A stretch of 64,000 bases of DNA from Aureliella sp046290675. GTDB taxonomy: Bacteria; Planctomycetota; Planctomycetia; Pirellulales; Pirellulaceae. The position numbers and the translations under genes are program-made. This document shows, one piece after another, positions 1 to 8,549 of the stretch. How positions within the stretch are numbered: the stretch's first letter is position 1; the number at the start of each line of letters is the position of its first letter. Where the stretch lies: assembly GCA_046290675.1 (NCBI GenBank), contig JBKAHA010000002.1:1-64000 (forward strand). Reading direction: 5' to 3'. The notes below the pieces were generated by a model. The model searched no databases, was not told the DNA's origin, and was given only the letters and a program-made list of their open reading frames with translations.

Positions 1-18
1 ACGGATCTGTGCGGGGGG

Positions 19-34
19 CTGGCGGAAACGCCAG
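19..34. repeat. REP-like hairpin with GAAA tetraloop
   Basis: A perfect 6-bp inverted repeat (CTGGCG at 19-24, CGCCAG at 29-34) encloses a GAAA tetraloop. Such a short GC-rich palindrome in intergenic DNA resembles REP-type elements. I see only one clear copy in this window, so the repeat nature is inferred. The flanking bases 1-45 hold no gene that can be supported. Confidence 0.4.
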
Positions 35-45
35 TTCCTACCGCG

Positions 46-182
46 TTAGTTTGAACCTGGGTTGAGTAGCAATTCAATAACTAACCCTCTGTTTCCGAGT
101 TTCGCGAGGAATGTGCGGAGGGTCGGAGCCTGAGAGACGGGGAGGAATTCTTCCCAACTTTAAACTTTGATTGGCCCTGAAT
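46..182 (+). repeat. MITE-like palindromic intergenic repeat, copy A (degenerate)
   Basis: This stretch shares with copies at 1230-1390 and 6028-6191 the left-end motif TTAGTTTGAA-like, a central CCCTCT/GGGGAG pair, and the right end TTTGATTGGCCCTGA. It also contains TTTCGCGAGGAATG, the reverse complement of a stretch in copy C. It is the shortest and most diverged copy. It lies upstream of the leucine-rich-repeat gene. Minus-strand reading frames across it are artefacts of the repeat. Confidence 0.5.
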
Positions 183-326
183 TGGGGCCGCGTGGCAACT
201 GAAATTTTCAGCGACTAGGATATAATTCGAACCATCCCAAAAATAGCAAGAAGCGACCCAGGCTGGCTTTCTGGGCCCGCGGTTCCTCCCGCCTGCATTC
301 CCTCCAAACGCTGAGTCTAAGCATCC

Positions 327-1196
327 ATGATCTGCACAAGTCATTCGAGTCGCTCCCGAGTTGTAGCTGCCCTAGCAAGGCTAAGCCTATTGGCGGGATT
401 ATGGCTGTCTTCGCCACTTCACCTTCTCAGAGCAGAGGAGAATGCCTTGTTTCCCGACAAGGCCCTTGAAGCAGTTGTGCGAAAGGAAGTCTACGAGAAA
501 CGATACAACGAAGAGCCGCTTACCAAGGAAGACGTCAAAGACATTTCTCAGATCGATGGTAACGGCAAAGGCATCAAGAGCCTGGCTGGCCTCGAATTCT
601 GCGTAGCCGTGCAGGAGATCAAGCTCGAGGGAAATGAGATCGAAGATGTCACTCCTCTGTCAGGTCTGAAATTACTTCAGTCAGTGAATCTTGCGGGCAA
701 CAAAATTAAGTCCATTGATGCGCTCGCCGACCTAACTCGGATGCAGTATCTGAAGCTGTCGGAAAACGAGATTGAGGATATCTCGGCGCTCGAAAAGATG
801 ACAAATATGCGTTCCCTCTATCTATCCGGGAACAAGATTCGGAAAGTAAAAGTGCTCAAAAACCTTCCCAAGGTCTGGACGCTTTATTTGGATAGGAATC
901 CCGTCAAGAATTTTCGGCCAATCGGAAAACTGCCTTGGTTGAGTTCCTTGAAGCTTGAAGGATGTGGAGTCGAAGATGTTTCATTTTTGGCTCCTCTAAC
1001 CGAACTCAAATCACTCTATCTTCGCGATAATAAGATTTCCGACCTATCACCGCTTGTCAAAATGGCTCAATCTGACGACAAGCAGCGCTTCGCACCTTTC
1101 TGGCGGATCTATCTCAAGGGCAATCCGTTGGGAGATGCTGCATTGGAACAAATGGAAGAGCTGAAGAAGATTGGTGCGAGAATCAAAATCGACTAG
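327..1196 (+). CDS. secreted leucine-rich-repeat protein
   Basis: This 289-residue protein begins with a basic N-terminus and a hydrophobic segment (about residues 11-36, ending near LLRAEE), which looks like a signal peptide. From about residue 80 to 250 it is built of 22-residue leucine-rich repeats of the internalin/SDS22 type, with the recurring pattern L-x-x-L-x-L-x-x-N-x-I-x-D-I-x-x-L. The repeats form a curved solenoid that usually binds a partner protein; no catalytic motif is visible. The segment before the repeats (FPDKALEAVVRKEV) resembles the cap found in internalin-like planctomycete proteins. It stands alone between two copies of the palindromic repeat, so its context says nothing about a partner. 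The family call is secure; the role is unknown. Confidence 0.85.
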   Translation: MICTSHSSRSRVVAALARLSLLAGLWLSSPLHLLRAEENALFPDKALEAVVRKEVYEKRYNEEPLTKEDVKDISQIDGNGKGIKSLAGLEFCVAVQEIKLEGNEIEDVTPLSGLKLLQSVNLAGNKIKSIDALADLTRMQYLKLSENEIEDISALEKMTNMRSLYLSGNKIRKVKVLKNLPKVWTLYLDRNPVKNFRPIGKLPWLSSLKLEGCGVEDVSFLAPLTELKSLYLRDNKISDLSPLVKMAQSDDKQRFAPFWRIYLKGNPLGDAALEQMEELKKIGARIKID

Positions 1197-1229
1197 CCGT
1201 TGTTCCGTAAGCGTCCGACCGCAGAAACT

Positions 1230-1390
1230 AGGTCAAATCAGAGTTTGAACGTAAGCTATTCCCCCTCCAGCTCGGAGAGGCTGAACCTCCCGTAATGCCC
1301 CGGCTACCCGCTTCGCGTGTGCCTGCCCGGAATGGGGAGTTGGGATACACTCGAATCATTTTCGCAAATTGAATTTGTGATTGGCCCTGC
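1230..1390 (+). repeat. MITE-like palindromic intergenic repeat, copy B
   Basis: The left end (AGGTCAAATCAGAGTTTGAA) and right end (TTTGTGATTGGCCCTGC) are near inverted copies of each other and match copy C at 6028-6191. Internal CCCCCTCC and GGGGAG blocks can pair, so the element could fold into a long hairpin. It sits between the leucine-rich-repeat gene and the AGE-family gene. An in-frame GTG at 1317 inside the element would lengthen the next gene but is not credible as its start. Confidence 0.65.
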
Positions 1391-1427
1391 CCAAGGAAAA
1401 CGCTCTCTTACCAAGGATGGGTTCCAT

Positions 1428-2687
1428 ATGCTGACGCGGGACACTGCTGCGATAGCAAATTTCTATCGAGACGGGCTTCTTAATGACGTTTTGCCGTTTT
1501 GGTTGTCAAATGGGATCGACGAAGAGTTTGGCGGTATCTGTACTGCGCTCGACCGCGACGGATCACGGCTAGATTCAGACAAGAGCGTATGGCAGCAAGG
1601 GCGATTCACTTGGTTGCTGGCCAAGCTTTACAACACGGTTGATCCCGGCGATTCGGATTCTCACAGCCGATGGCTACGGACGGCTGAATCCGGTGCCAAC
1701 TTTTTGGATCAGCATTGTTTTGATCCTTCTGATGGACGGATGTGGTTTCACGTCACTCGCGAGGGGCGTCCCATACGGAAGAGGCGTTATCAATTCTCGG
1801 AAAGTTTCGCTGCAATCGCGTTCGCGCAATACTCTCGGGCAGCGGACTCTGATTACTTCCGCGATCGCGCTCTGGCTTGCTTTCATACCTTCGTTGGTGA
1901 AAGCGACGTTGGGATCAAACACAGGCCAAAATATGAAACTACAAGGCCAACACGTGGTATCGGAACATCGATGATTCAGATCGTCACCGCTCAGGAGCTG
2001 CGAGAAGCGATTAGGTTCGAGGATGCTGATCGATGGATTGACGCCGGGATTCGAGACATCGCTACATACTTCGTGGATGATGAGCTTGAAGTCGTTTGGG
2101 AGTCCATACCTTCGTCAAATGAAAGCCTGAGCAGTCCGGATTCTGCGTCCGATGCGAATGATGCACGGGCTCACTTTGATTGCCGCACCCTAAATCCAGG
2201 TCACGCTATCGAAGCGGCTTGGTTCATTATGTATGAAGGCCACGTCTCACGCCGTGAGGACTGGGTTCAACTTGGTCTGCGGATGTTGGATTGGATGTGG
2301 TCACGCGGTTGGGACAACGCTCACGGAGGTCTTCTTTACTTTACGTCCGTCGATGGGCGTCCCATCCAAGAGTATTGGCACGACATGAAATTCTGGTGGC
2401 CTCACAATGAAGCCATTATTGCCTCGCTGTTGGCATGGCTGCTTACTGGTGACAAAAAATATGCCGATATCCATGAGCAGGTTCACAATTGGGCATTCGA
2501 ACATTTCGCCGACCGGGAATTCGGCGAATGGTTCGGTTACCTCCGTCGTGACGGATCGGTATCCAACGAGCTGAAAGGAAATCTTTGGAAGGGCCCGTTC
2601 CATTTGCCACGTATGCAACTCTTGGGTTGGCAATGGTTAGAGGGAAACCTCAGCGGGACGGTGACTTTTCCCGCGCTTCGGCAATAA
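1428..2687 (+). CDS. N-acylglucosamine 2-epimerase (AGE) family sugar epimerase
   Basis: The product is a 419-residue cytoplasmic protein of the AGE superfamily, an (alpha/alpha)6-barrel that interconverts sugars at C2 (for example GlcNAc/ManNAc, cellobiose or mannose/fructose). The family signatures are visible: an early FGGI segment after the first helix, NPGHAIEAAW around residue 250, and WWPHNEAI around residue 325, which supply active-site histidines and acids. Length is normal for the family. I chose ATG 1428 because AAGGATGG lies just before it and the sequence upstream in frame belongs to the intergenic repeat. The exact substrate cannot be read from the sequence. It is not in an operon with other sugar genes here. 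Confidence 0.88.
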   Translation: MLTRDTAAIANFYRDGLLNDVLPFWLSNGIDEEFGGICTALDRDGSRLDSDKSVWQQGRFTWLLAKLYNTVDPGDSDSHSRWLRTAESGANFLDQHCFDPSDGRMWFHVTREGRPIRKRRYQFSESFAAIAFAQYSRAADSDYFRDRALACFHTFVGESDVGIKHRPKYETTRPTRGIGTSMIQIVTAQELREAIRFEDADRWIDAGIRDIATYFVDDELEVVWESIPSSNESLSSPDSASDANDARAHFDCRTLNPGHAIEAAWFIMYEGHVSRREDWVQLGLRMLDWMWSRGWDNAHGGLLYFTSVDGRPIQEYWHDMKFWWPHNEAIIASLLAWLLTGDKKYADIHEQVHNWAFEHFADREFGEWFGYLRRDGSVSNELKGNLWKGPFHLPRMQLLGWQWLEGNLSGTVTFPALRQ

Positions 2688-2741
2688 GTCTTCGTCGTCA
2701 GCGATTTGAATTTAGGCACATTTCCACGGAGCAGAGAAACA

Positions 2742-2867
2742 ATGGAAGTCATTGCATTCATGTTGGCACTCTTCAGTTTGGGAGTTGCTTCCCACGCCGA
2801 AAAGAAGATCGCCGAATTGAAAGACCAACTAGAGAAGTTGCAGGCCAGAGTGGACGATCAGCAGTGA
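2742..2867 (+). CDS. small membrane/coiled-coil protein (41 aa)
   Basis: This short frame encodes 41 residues beginning MEVIAFMLALFSLGVASHAE, a single hydrophobic helix, followed by a charged amphipathic stretch (KKIAELKDQLEKLQARVDDQQ) with a heptad pattern that predicts a short coiled coil. GGAG lies 10 bases before the ATG. It follows the AGE gene by 54 bases on the same strand and could share its transcript. The coherent membrane-then-coil composition argues for a real small protein, but there is no family I recognise. Confidence 0.55.
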   Translation: MEVIAFMLALFSLGVASHAEKKIAELKDQLEKLQARVDDQQ

Positions 2868-2907
2868 GACACCTTTGCTCATCAATGTCTAAGGTCTCTC
2901 ACACCTC

Positions 2908-4056
2908 TCAAGAATGTGAATTTCCATCACTGGCAGCAAGGACGTAAACGTCTGCTTCAATTGGTGTGGATGTTTGATCGATCAGTTGGAATCGTGTTTC
3001 TTTCGGAAGCAGCGGACGAAATCGAGCAATTGCTTCTCGAGGAGAAAACTGCTCAAGCATCGATTTCAATTCCTGCATGGGCGAGAACGTTTCGTCAAGA
3101 AGGCTTTCTCTCAGATCTTCGACCTGCTGCAGGGTCGACTCAAGGCGGTCTTTTAAATGTTCTGCTGAGCTCTGGCTATGGACGACCATTAAAGGGCGAC
3201 CGGCATAAAACTGATTTTTGCTTCGCGGCGAATGCTCAACCACGTGTGCATCGATGGCTTGTTGCCAATGACCGTGGATTTCAGTGATCTCGTCCTCGGA
3301 CGCGATCTGCCCTTGTTGGCTAAGTGTGTCGCGGATTTCTTGTTTTGTGATGCCACCGTTTGAAAGTCTTTGCAGCATCTCTTGTCGATGCGCTTCCTCA
3401 TAGCAGCGTGCGATCGCGTCTCGATGGCGAGGGATTAGATTCGTCGGCTGCGCATCGGTCAATTCAATGGCAACTTCATGCATGCTTGCCAGGAGCTGCG
3501 GAGAGTCCTTAATGCTTCCGTCGAAGAAACGTCCGCTCGCGCTGTCCGCTAAAGGTACTGTTGAAGCCGGTGGGTTCGCGACTCCACCTAGCTGACCATC
3601 GCCAAGGTCGTAGCAGAATTCCACGTAAGCTTCTTCGGCATCGTGGGGGCAACGGATCGAAGCGATCAGTTTTTGATCAGGCGACAGGTAACAGCGAACT
3701 TGCTCATAGCCAAGTTCCTCAATGATGAACTGTCCATAGTACTCGAATCGGTGGTCTAAGAGCCATTGTTCCCCGATGCGACCGACGGCTCCAAAAATGG
3801 CGAGCTGATTGCGTGCTTCTTCGAAGTGAATACTCAAGGGCGGCACGAGGGGATTGAACTCGGTTCCGCCAGATAATGTGTGTAATGAGCCCCGCAGCGA
3901 TTGGCCTTCGAGGATTTTCTCCATGTGCCCGATTGATTCTTCGACTCGGTTCGCTACGCGTCGCATCCACATGACGTGCAGTACAGCAAGCACGACCATT
4001 GCTCCGGCCGCGGTAACAGCCAGGGCCATGATTGCGTACGCGATCAGATCGATCAC
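2908..4056 (-). CDS. hypothetical single-pass membrane protein
   Basis: I do not recognise this family. From GTG 4056 the protein has 382 residues. It starts with a long hydrophobic helix (about residues 2-28, including AYAIMALAVTAAGAMVVLAV), followed by arginines, which suggests an N-in or N-out anchor with a large soluble domain. The soluble part contains a helical, acidic and glutamine-rich middle and a coil-like stretch near residues 300-340 (HLKDRLESTLQQVEDLRESL). The frame is open another 48 codons upstream, but GTG 4056 has GGAG six bases ahead and begins directly before the helix. It is divergent from ptsI with 182 bases between them. Confidence 0.6.
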   Translation of the reverse strand: MIDLIAYAIMALAVTAAGAMVVLAVLHVMWMRRVANRVEESIGHMEKILEGQSLRGSLHTLSGGTEFNPLVPPLSIHFEEARNQLAIFGAVGRIGEQWLLDHRFEYYGQFIIEELGYEQVRCYLSPDQKLIASIRCPHDAEEAYVEFCYDLGDGQLGGVANPPASTVPLADSASGRFFDGSIKDSPQLLASMHEVAIELTDAQPTNLIPRHRDAIARCYEEAHRQEMLQRLSNGGITKQEIRDTLSQQGQIASEDEITEIHGHWQQAIDAHVVEHSPRSKNQFYAGRPLMVVHSQSSAEHLKDRLESTLQQVEDLRESLLDETFSPMQELKSMLEQFSPREAIARFRPLLPKETRFQLIDQTSTPIEADVYVLAASDGNSHS

Positions 4057-4238
4057 ATTCAACTCCAGATAAGTACAAGAGCTTCGGTGAATTGGTATTC
4101 GACAACCCAGTTTACCGCGATCTGCCAGTTTCGTCCTCAGAATATTTTGGGGACAAAGGCGATTTGGCATCGGCTGAAAACATAGCGAAGGCGGCTGCAA
4201 CGGCTACAACATAAGGCAAAACGTTCTAGAATCTGGGC

Positions 4239-5996
4239 ATGCGAAAAGGAATAGCAGTCTCTCCAGGTGTCACGATTGGATCCGCATATTGCATCCACGA
4301 GGTCTTTGTCGACCCCGACAGGGAACTGTTGGAGCCACACGAGGTCGCATCTGAGCTTGCCAAGTTTGAGAATGCCAGAAAACGTTCCATCGACGACATC
4401 CGACTTCTACAAAAAAAGGCTGAGAAGCAAGTTGGAAAAGATGCGGCCGCGATATTCGCTGTCCATGCTTCGATCTTGAAAGACACGACACTCGTCGGCA
4501 AGATTCGCGTTTGGATTAGCGAAGACCGCCTGCCCGCAGAGGCATCATTGGCGAAGCTGCTGGAGTATTACCGCGACCTCTTAGCGAAGTCGCGAGACGA
4601 GTACTTGAAAGAGCGACTGGCGGACATCCGAGATGTCATCGAGCGGATGACGAGCTATCTGAGCCCTGCACTGAACAAGGAGTCGGCGGCTCTATCGGGT
4701 CCGACGATTGTCATTGCGGATGAACTTCTTCCCAGCCAAGTGGTTATGCTCGGGGACAAACCCGTCCACGGCATTGTGACCCAGGCAGGCAGCCAAACAA
4801 GTCACGCGGCCATTGTGGCTCGGAGTCGCGGCATTCCTGCGGTCAGTGGGGTCGCTGGTATCCTGCGGCAGACGAAGTCCGGTGATACTGTGATCGTGGA
4901 TGGTCGCGAAGGTCACGTGATCGTAAACCCGGACTCCGAAGTTCTTTCCGCCTATCGTAAGCTTGAACGCGAGTTCTTTGATCTAAAAGATCAACTCGCC
5001 CACAACCGAGATCAAGCTGCGGTGACGAAAGATCACCAGCCGTTGGAATTGCTGGCCAACATCAATGGCCCTGCGGATGCAGGGAGTGCAAAAGCGATGG
5101 GTGCGTCCGGAGTCGGTCTCTACCGCACTGAATATCTTTATCTGACGCACGCAAGTGTGCCTGGAGAAGAAGAGCAACTAGACGTCTATCGTGAAGTCAT
5201 TAATGACGGGCCCGATGGCAACATTACGATTCGAACGTTGGACATCGGAGGCGATAAGACCGTTCCATTTCTGGGGCGTACTCAAAAAGAGGCAAATCCC
5301 TTCATGGGATGGCGGAGTATACGGCTTTCCTTTGAGCATCCCCAGTTCTTCTTGGCCCAGGTGCGAGCCATTATGCGATCCGCCGCCCACGATGAAGGAC
5401 GCAGTGTTCAGATCATGTTCCCCATGGTCACCAATCTGGAAGAGCTCCGGCGACTCCGAGCGATTATGCGTAAAGCCGAACAACAGCTCAGAAGTGAAGG
5501 CAAGGAGTATGGTAGAGTCGCCTTTGGCATGATGCTTGAAGTCCCAGCCGCAGCGATCATGATCGATCAGCTTTTGCCGTCAGTCGACTTTGTTTCCATT
5601 GGCTCCAATGATCTCGTCCAGTATCTGATGGCCGCTGATCGCGACAATCCAAAAGTTAGCCACCTTTGCCAGCCACTTTCGCCAGCTGTGATCAGGGTCT
5701 TGGAGCGAGTGGTAAAGACCTGCAATGAACAACGCAAGCCAGTGACGCTATGCGGTGAGATGGCTGGACAGCCGCAAGCGTTTGTCATTTTGTTGGGACT
5801 TGGATTGCGAAGATTCTCCATGAGTCCGGCTTTCATACCAACGATCAAGCAACTTGCATCGCAGATTACCGTGGGCGAAGCCGCCTCGCTCCTAGAGCAA
5901 TGCAAGAAGCAAAGCACGACGCGGCGCATTCAGACTTTGCTGACACGCGAGTTGAGAAAGCTTGCCCCGAATCTCGAGCCTATCTTAATGCAATAG
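4239..5996 (+). CDS. ptsI: phosphoenolpyruvate-protein phosphotransferase (PTS enzyme I)
   Basis: This 585-residue protein is enzyme I of the PEP-dependent phosphotransferase system, which takes phosphate from PEP and passes it to HPr. The N-terminal HPr-binding helical domain is followed by the phosphohistidine domain with the motif GSQTSHAAIVAR, whose histidine falls at residue 189, as in E. coli. The C-terminal PEP-binding barrel shows YRTEYL, RTLDIGGDK, SIGSNDLVQY and LCGEMAG with the conserved cysteine. Length is typical. No HPr (ptsH) or enzyme II gene is next to it, so partners must lie elsewhere; a regulatory (PTS-Ntr-like) rather than sugar-uptake role is possible. ATG 4239 begins with the conserved R-K-G-I-A-V-S-P-G start. 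Confidence 0.95.
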   Translation: MRKGIAVSPGVTIGSAYCIHEVFVDPDRELLEPHEVASELAKFENARKRSIDDIRLLQKKAEKQVGKDAAAIFAVHASILKDTTLVGKIRVWISEDRLPAEASLAKLLEYYRDLLAKSRDEYLKERLADIRDVIERMTSYLSPALNKESAALSGPTIVIADELLPSQVVMLGDKPVHGIVTQAGSQTSHAAIVARSRGIPAVSGVAGILRQTKSGDTVIVDGREGHVIVNPDSEVLSAYRKLEREFFDLKDQLAHNRDQAAVTKDHQPLELLANINGPADAGSAKAMGASGVGLYRTEYLYLTHASVPGEEEQLDVYREVINDGPDGNITIRTLDIGGDKTVPFLGRTQKEANPFMGWRSIRLSFEHPQFFLAQVRAIMRSAAHDEGRSVQIMFPMVTNLEELRRLRAIMRKAEQQLRSEGKEYGRVAFGMMLEVPAAAIMIDQLLPSVDFVSIGSNDLVQYLMAADRDNPKVSHLCQPLSPAVIRVLERVVKTCNEQRKPVTLCGEMAGQPQAFVILLGLGLRRFSMSPAFIPTIKQLASQITVGEAASLLEQCKKQSTTRRIQTLLTRELRKLAPNLEPILMQ

Positions 5997-6027
5997 ATTT
6001 AATGCAGTAATTCACTGCCTCATCGCG

Positions 6028-6191
6028 GCAGGGCTAATCACAGTTTGAAGATAGGCGTTTACCCCCTCTGGCCCCGGGCCCACGCGTAGCGGGGAGTGGC
6101 CGACTCCTCCATCATTCCTCGCGAAACTCGGAAGGGGGAGCTGGGATAGTCTCGACTCAACGTCACAGTTTGAAACTGTGATTGGCCCTGC
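6028..6191 (+). repeat. MITE-like palindromic intergenic repeat, copy C (best preserved)
   Basis: The element starts GCAGGGCTAATCACAGTTTG and ends TTTGAAACTGTGATTGGCCC plus TGC, which are nearly perfect inverted termini of about 22 bp. The pairing even extends into the flanks (CATCGC before, GCGATG after). Internal CCCCCTCT and AGGGGG blocks can also pair. It encodes no protein that can be supported. It separates ptsI from the convergent endonuclease/exonuclease/phosphatase gene. Whether it is mobilised in trans is inference. Confidence 0.7.
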
Positions 6192-6222
6192 GATGTGCGG
6201 CTTTGTAATGCGAGTAGTCGAT

Positions 6223-7245
6223 CTAAAATTCGACCTCAAAGTAGACGGGGCGATGATCGGACCCTGGCGCCGTTGGGATCACTCGACGCTCGAGGATCTT
6301 GCATTCGCCTTTGGTTAGCACATGGTCGATTGGAATACCGACGGGACCCAATTCAGATGGCCAAGAAGGGCAATTTCCGCGACCGAGCCGCGAATCTTGA
6401 AAGCCATCTGACAATAGATCTTGGAATGCTTTTGTCCACGGCGTAGTATTCAAGTCGCCGCAGACGCATATGGGTGCGTCCAATGTGTTGGACCATTGTG
6501 ATAAAGAGTCGAGCTGTTGATCGCGAATCACGGCACGTCTTGGCGGCAATGGCGAGAGCGTATGAATTCCAACGAGATGTAAGTTCTTACCTCGCCCCCC
6601 AGGGATTCTTGCTTCGACAGCGGGCTGCCGATCAAGGCTAAAGGCTTGGTACTGCAAATCCGTTCCCTCGATGCGGCTGAGCATCGCAATGCCTTCGCCA
6701 CCCCAAACCGGCTTGCTTACCAAGATCGGGTAGTTGGCAACAATTTTGGGCAGTTCATCCAGAAACCCAGGCCGCACTTCAATAAACAGAATCAAGTCGG
6801 GGTCTAGCTCATCGACGATTGCCTGAATTTCGTCGTAGCATCGATTGGAGGTCAGTACGTTCCAGCTGAGAACCTTGACTTTGTTCGTGAAGATTGATGT
6901 CACAGATTTCGTAGAATCGGATTCAATGTTCTGTTCTTTGGATCCGGAGTAGAGCTGCCAAGGGGAGACAACGATGGCCAAGATCGCTGTTGCGCCTGCA
7001 GATACGAGACCCATTCGATTCGCTTGCAATAGGAAAAGAGCCGGTGTGAGAATGACACCAGCAACCAGAGCATGGAATGAGAAGTGGGTTGCTAGCTCAA
7101 GCAGCACCGAAAAGCGGCTAAGTAACATGCACGCGACTTGGACGCATACCAGCGAACTCAGCAGCTGAAGCCCACGGCGAACCATCGCCTTGGGGGAACG
7201 CTTGGCCGACTCATGAGTCGTTGCTGTCGTTTTGGTTGCCTGCAT
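6223..7245 (-). CDS. membrane-anchored endonuclease/exonuclease/phosphatase family protein
   Basis: The 340-residue protein has three hydrophobic segments in the first 105 residues (roughly 24-45, 50-73 and 78-100), then a soluble domain of the metal-dependent endonuclease/exonuclease/phosphatase fold. Visible family motifs are LSWNVLTSN (Asn), IEVRPG (catalytic Glu), GDLNTTPW (Asp/Asn), PIDHVL and GSDHRPV at the C-terminus (final Asp-His pair). This architecture is common for extracytoplasmic-facing EEP proteins of unknown substrate; phosphodiester or phosphomonoester hydrolysis is expected. It converges on ptsI across repeat copy C. Confidence 0.85.
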   Translation of the reverse strand: MQATKTTATTHESAKRSPKAMVRRGLQLLSSLVCVQVACMLLSRFSVLLELATHFSFHALVAGVILTPALFLLQANRMGLVSAGATAILAIVVSPWQLYSGSKEQNIESDSTKSVTSIFTNKVKVLSWNVLTSNRCYDEIQAIVDELDPDLILFIEVRPGFLDELPKIVANYPILVSKPVWGGEGIAMLSRIEGTDLQYQAFSLDRQPAVEARIPGGRGKNLHLVGIHTLSPLPPRRAVIRDQQLDSLSQWSNTLDAPICVCGDLNTTPWTKAFQDLLSDGFQDSRLGRGNCPSWPSELGPVGIPIDHVLTKGECKILERRVIPTAPGSDHRPVYFEVEF

Positions 7246-7567
7246 CGAAGCGCAATTGCCAAGATAGGGACTGAATCGTTTGAATGGAGGTAGACCGCAC
7301 CGCCTGAAACATAAGTTGCAGATCGCAGGTCAACAAAAGCTGGAGCAGGTTTGTAGTTCTAAGCATGACTGTCGGTAGGAATCTTGCAACCAAAGATGAC
7401 TTTGACGATCATGCGGCATAGCCGTACCGAGACTAGCTGGAGCCTAGTTCTGACGTAGGACCTCCAGCAGTTCGACGCAAAATCAATCGACCGGCTTCTT
7501 CGGCTATGATGTTATTTACCCCGCTCGATACAAAACCCTCCCAGCAACTCGCAAAGGTAGTTTTCTT
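7246..7567. other. divergent intergenic region, no gene seen
   Basis: These 322 bases separate the divergent EEP and DUF1080 genes and presumably hold both promoters. I find no convincing small gene, repeat or hairpin in it. Confidence 0.4.
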
Positions 7568-8419
7568 ATGACAGCACTGAGAAGAGTTTTCAAAATTCCA
7601 ACACGACCCCTTCACACTTGCCTTCGAGGTGCGCTTTCGTTTGTTTGTGTGATGCTGGTTGCGATCGGCATAGCAGAGGTCGGACATGCTCAGGAAGATG
7701 GATTCAAGTCGATTTTCAATGGTAAGGATTTGTCCGGTTGGAAAGGGAATCCGAAGTTGTGGTCCGTGGAAGATGGGGCGATTACTGGTACCACAACCGC
7801 CGAAGATCCGCTGAAGTTCAACACATTCTTGGTATGGCAGGATGGTCTTGTTTCCAATTTCGAATTGGAATTGGACTATCGCATTGGTGACGAGGGAAAT
7901 TCGGGAATCCAATATCGAAGTACCGTCTTTGACGAAGAAAGATTTATCGTTGGCGGCTACCAAGCGGATATTGATGCCTCCATGAAATTTGCCGGTATCA
8001 ACTACGAGGAAAAAGGACGCGGCATCCTGGCGCAACGGGGGATGCAAACGACTTTTTCCAAAGATGGAAAGAAGACATCGAAGAAAGTGGGAGATGCTGA
8101 AGAGCTTGGCGCGAAAATCAAGAAAGGGGAATGGAATCGCTATCGAATCGTCGCCGATGGCCCCAGGGTTAGCCACTACATCAATGGCGAATTGATGTCT
8201 GAGGTCATTGATCACCAAGTTGGTACAGCGGAACAGCGTCTAAAGAAATATGCTAAGGTCAGCGGCACAAAAGTTTCAGCAGCGAAGCGTAAGGAAATTG
8301 AAGCTGGGGCAGCAAAAGTCGGCGAGTCGTCCCAGGAAGGCGTACTGGCACTACAGATTCATGTTGGACCTGTAATGAAGATCCAATTCAAGAACATCAA
8401 AATCAAAACGCTCGACTAG
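7568..8419 (+). CDS. secreted DUF1080 protein (3-keto-disaccharide hydrolase-like)
   Basis: This 283-residue protein has an N-terminal signal peptide (hydrophobic residues about 20-38, ending GHAQED) and a single DUF1080 domain, a concanavalin-like beta-sandwich. Diagnostic segments are FKSIFNGKDLSGWKG, WSVEDGAITG, FELELDYRI, GNSGIQYRS and the C-terminal QIHVGPVMKIQFKNIKIK. DUF1080 proteins are greatly expanded in planctomycetes; some hydrolyse 3-keto-glycosides, but the substrate here is unknown. An insertion of about 40 residues (around 225-265) before the final strands is lysine- and alanine-rich. The gene is monocistronic and is followed 21 bases later by a strong terminator. Confidence 0.88.
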   Translation: MTALRRVFKIPTRPLHTCLRGALSFVCVMLVAIGIAEVGHAQEDGFKSIFNGKDLSGWKGNPKLWSVEDGAITGTTTAEDPLKFNTFLVWQDGLVSNFELELDYRIGDEGNSGIQYRSTVFDEERFIVGGYQADIDASMKFAGINYEEKGRGILAQRGMQTTFSKDGKKTSKKVGDAEELGAKIKKGEWNRYRIVADGPRVSHYINGELMSEVIDHQVGTAEQRLKKYAKVSGTKVSAAKRKEIEAGAAKVGESSQEGVLALQIHVGPVMKIQFKNIKIKTLD

Positions 8420-8440
8420 TTAAGCTTGACATGGAACAAC

Positions 8441-8472
8441 AAAAAACGCCCGGTCAAACCGGGCGTTTTTTT
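8441..8472 (+). terminator. rho-independent terminator of the DUF1080 gene
   Basis: A GC-rich stem (AACGCCCGG pairing with CCGGGCGTT) with a 5-base loop is flanked by an A-run before and a T-run after. It lies about 20 bases beyond the DUF1080 stop codon. Because A-tracts and T-tracts flank the stem it may also work on the opposite strand. Confidence 0.9.
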
Positions 8473-8549
8473 GTCGCTTGAGAGGTGCGCCTCTCAGTTG
8501 TCACTTCTGATTGAACTAGAGCTCAAAACACGAAACCGTGTTGGCGTCA

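Noticed and set aside
6012..6239. Minus-strand frame of 75 codons across repeat copy C (and similar frames at 81-344 and in copy B)
   Set aside because: They arise from the palindromic intergenic repeat; they lack ribosome sites and their composition follows the repeat sequence.
7433..8218. Long minus-strand frame of 261 codons opposite the DUF1080 gene
   Set aside because: It is the antisense of a clearly conserved secreted protein and shows no family resemblance of its own.
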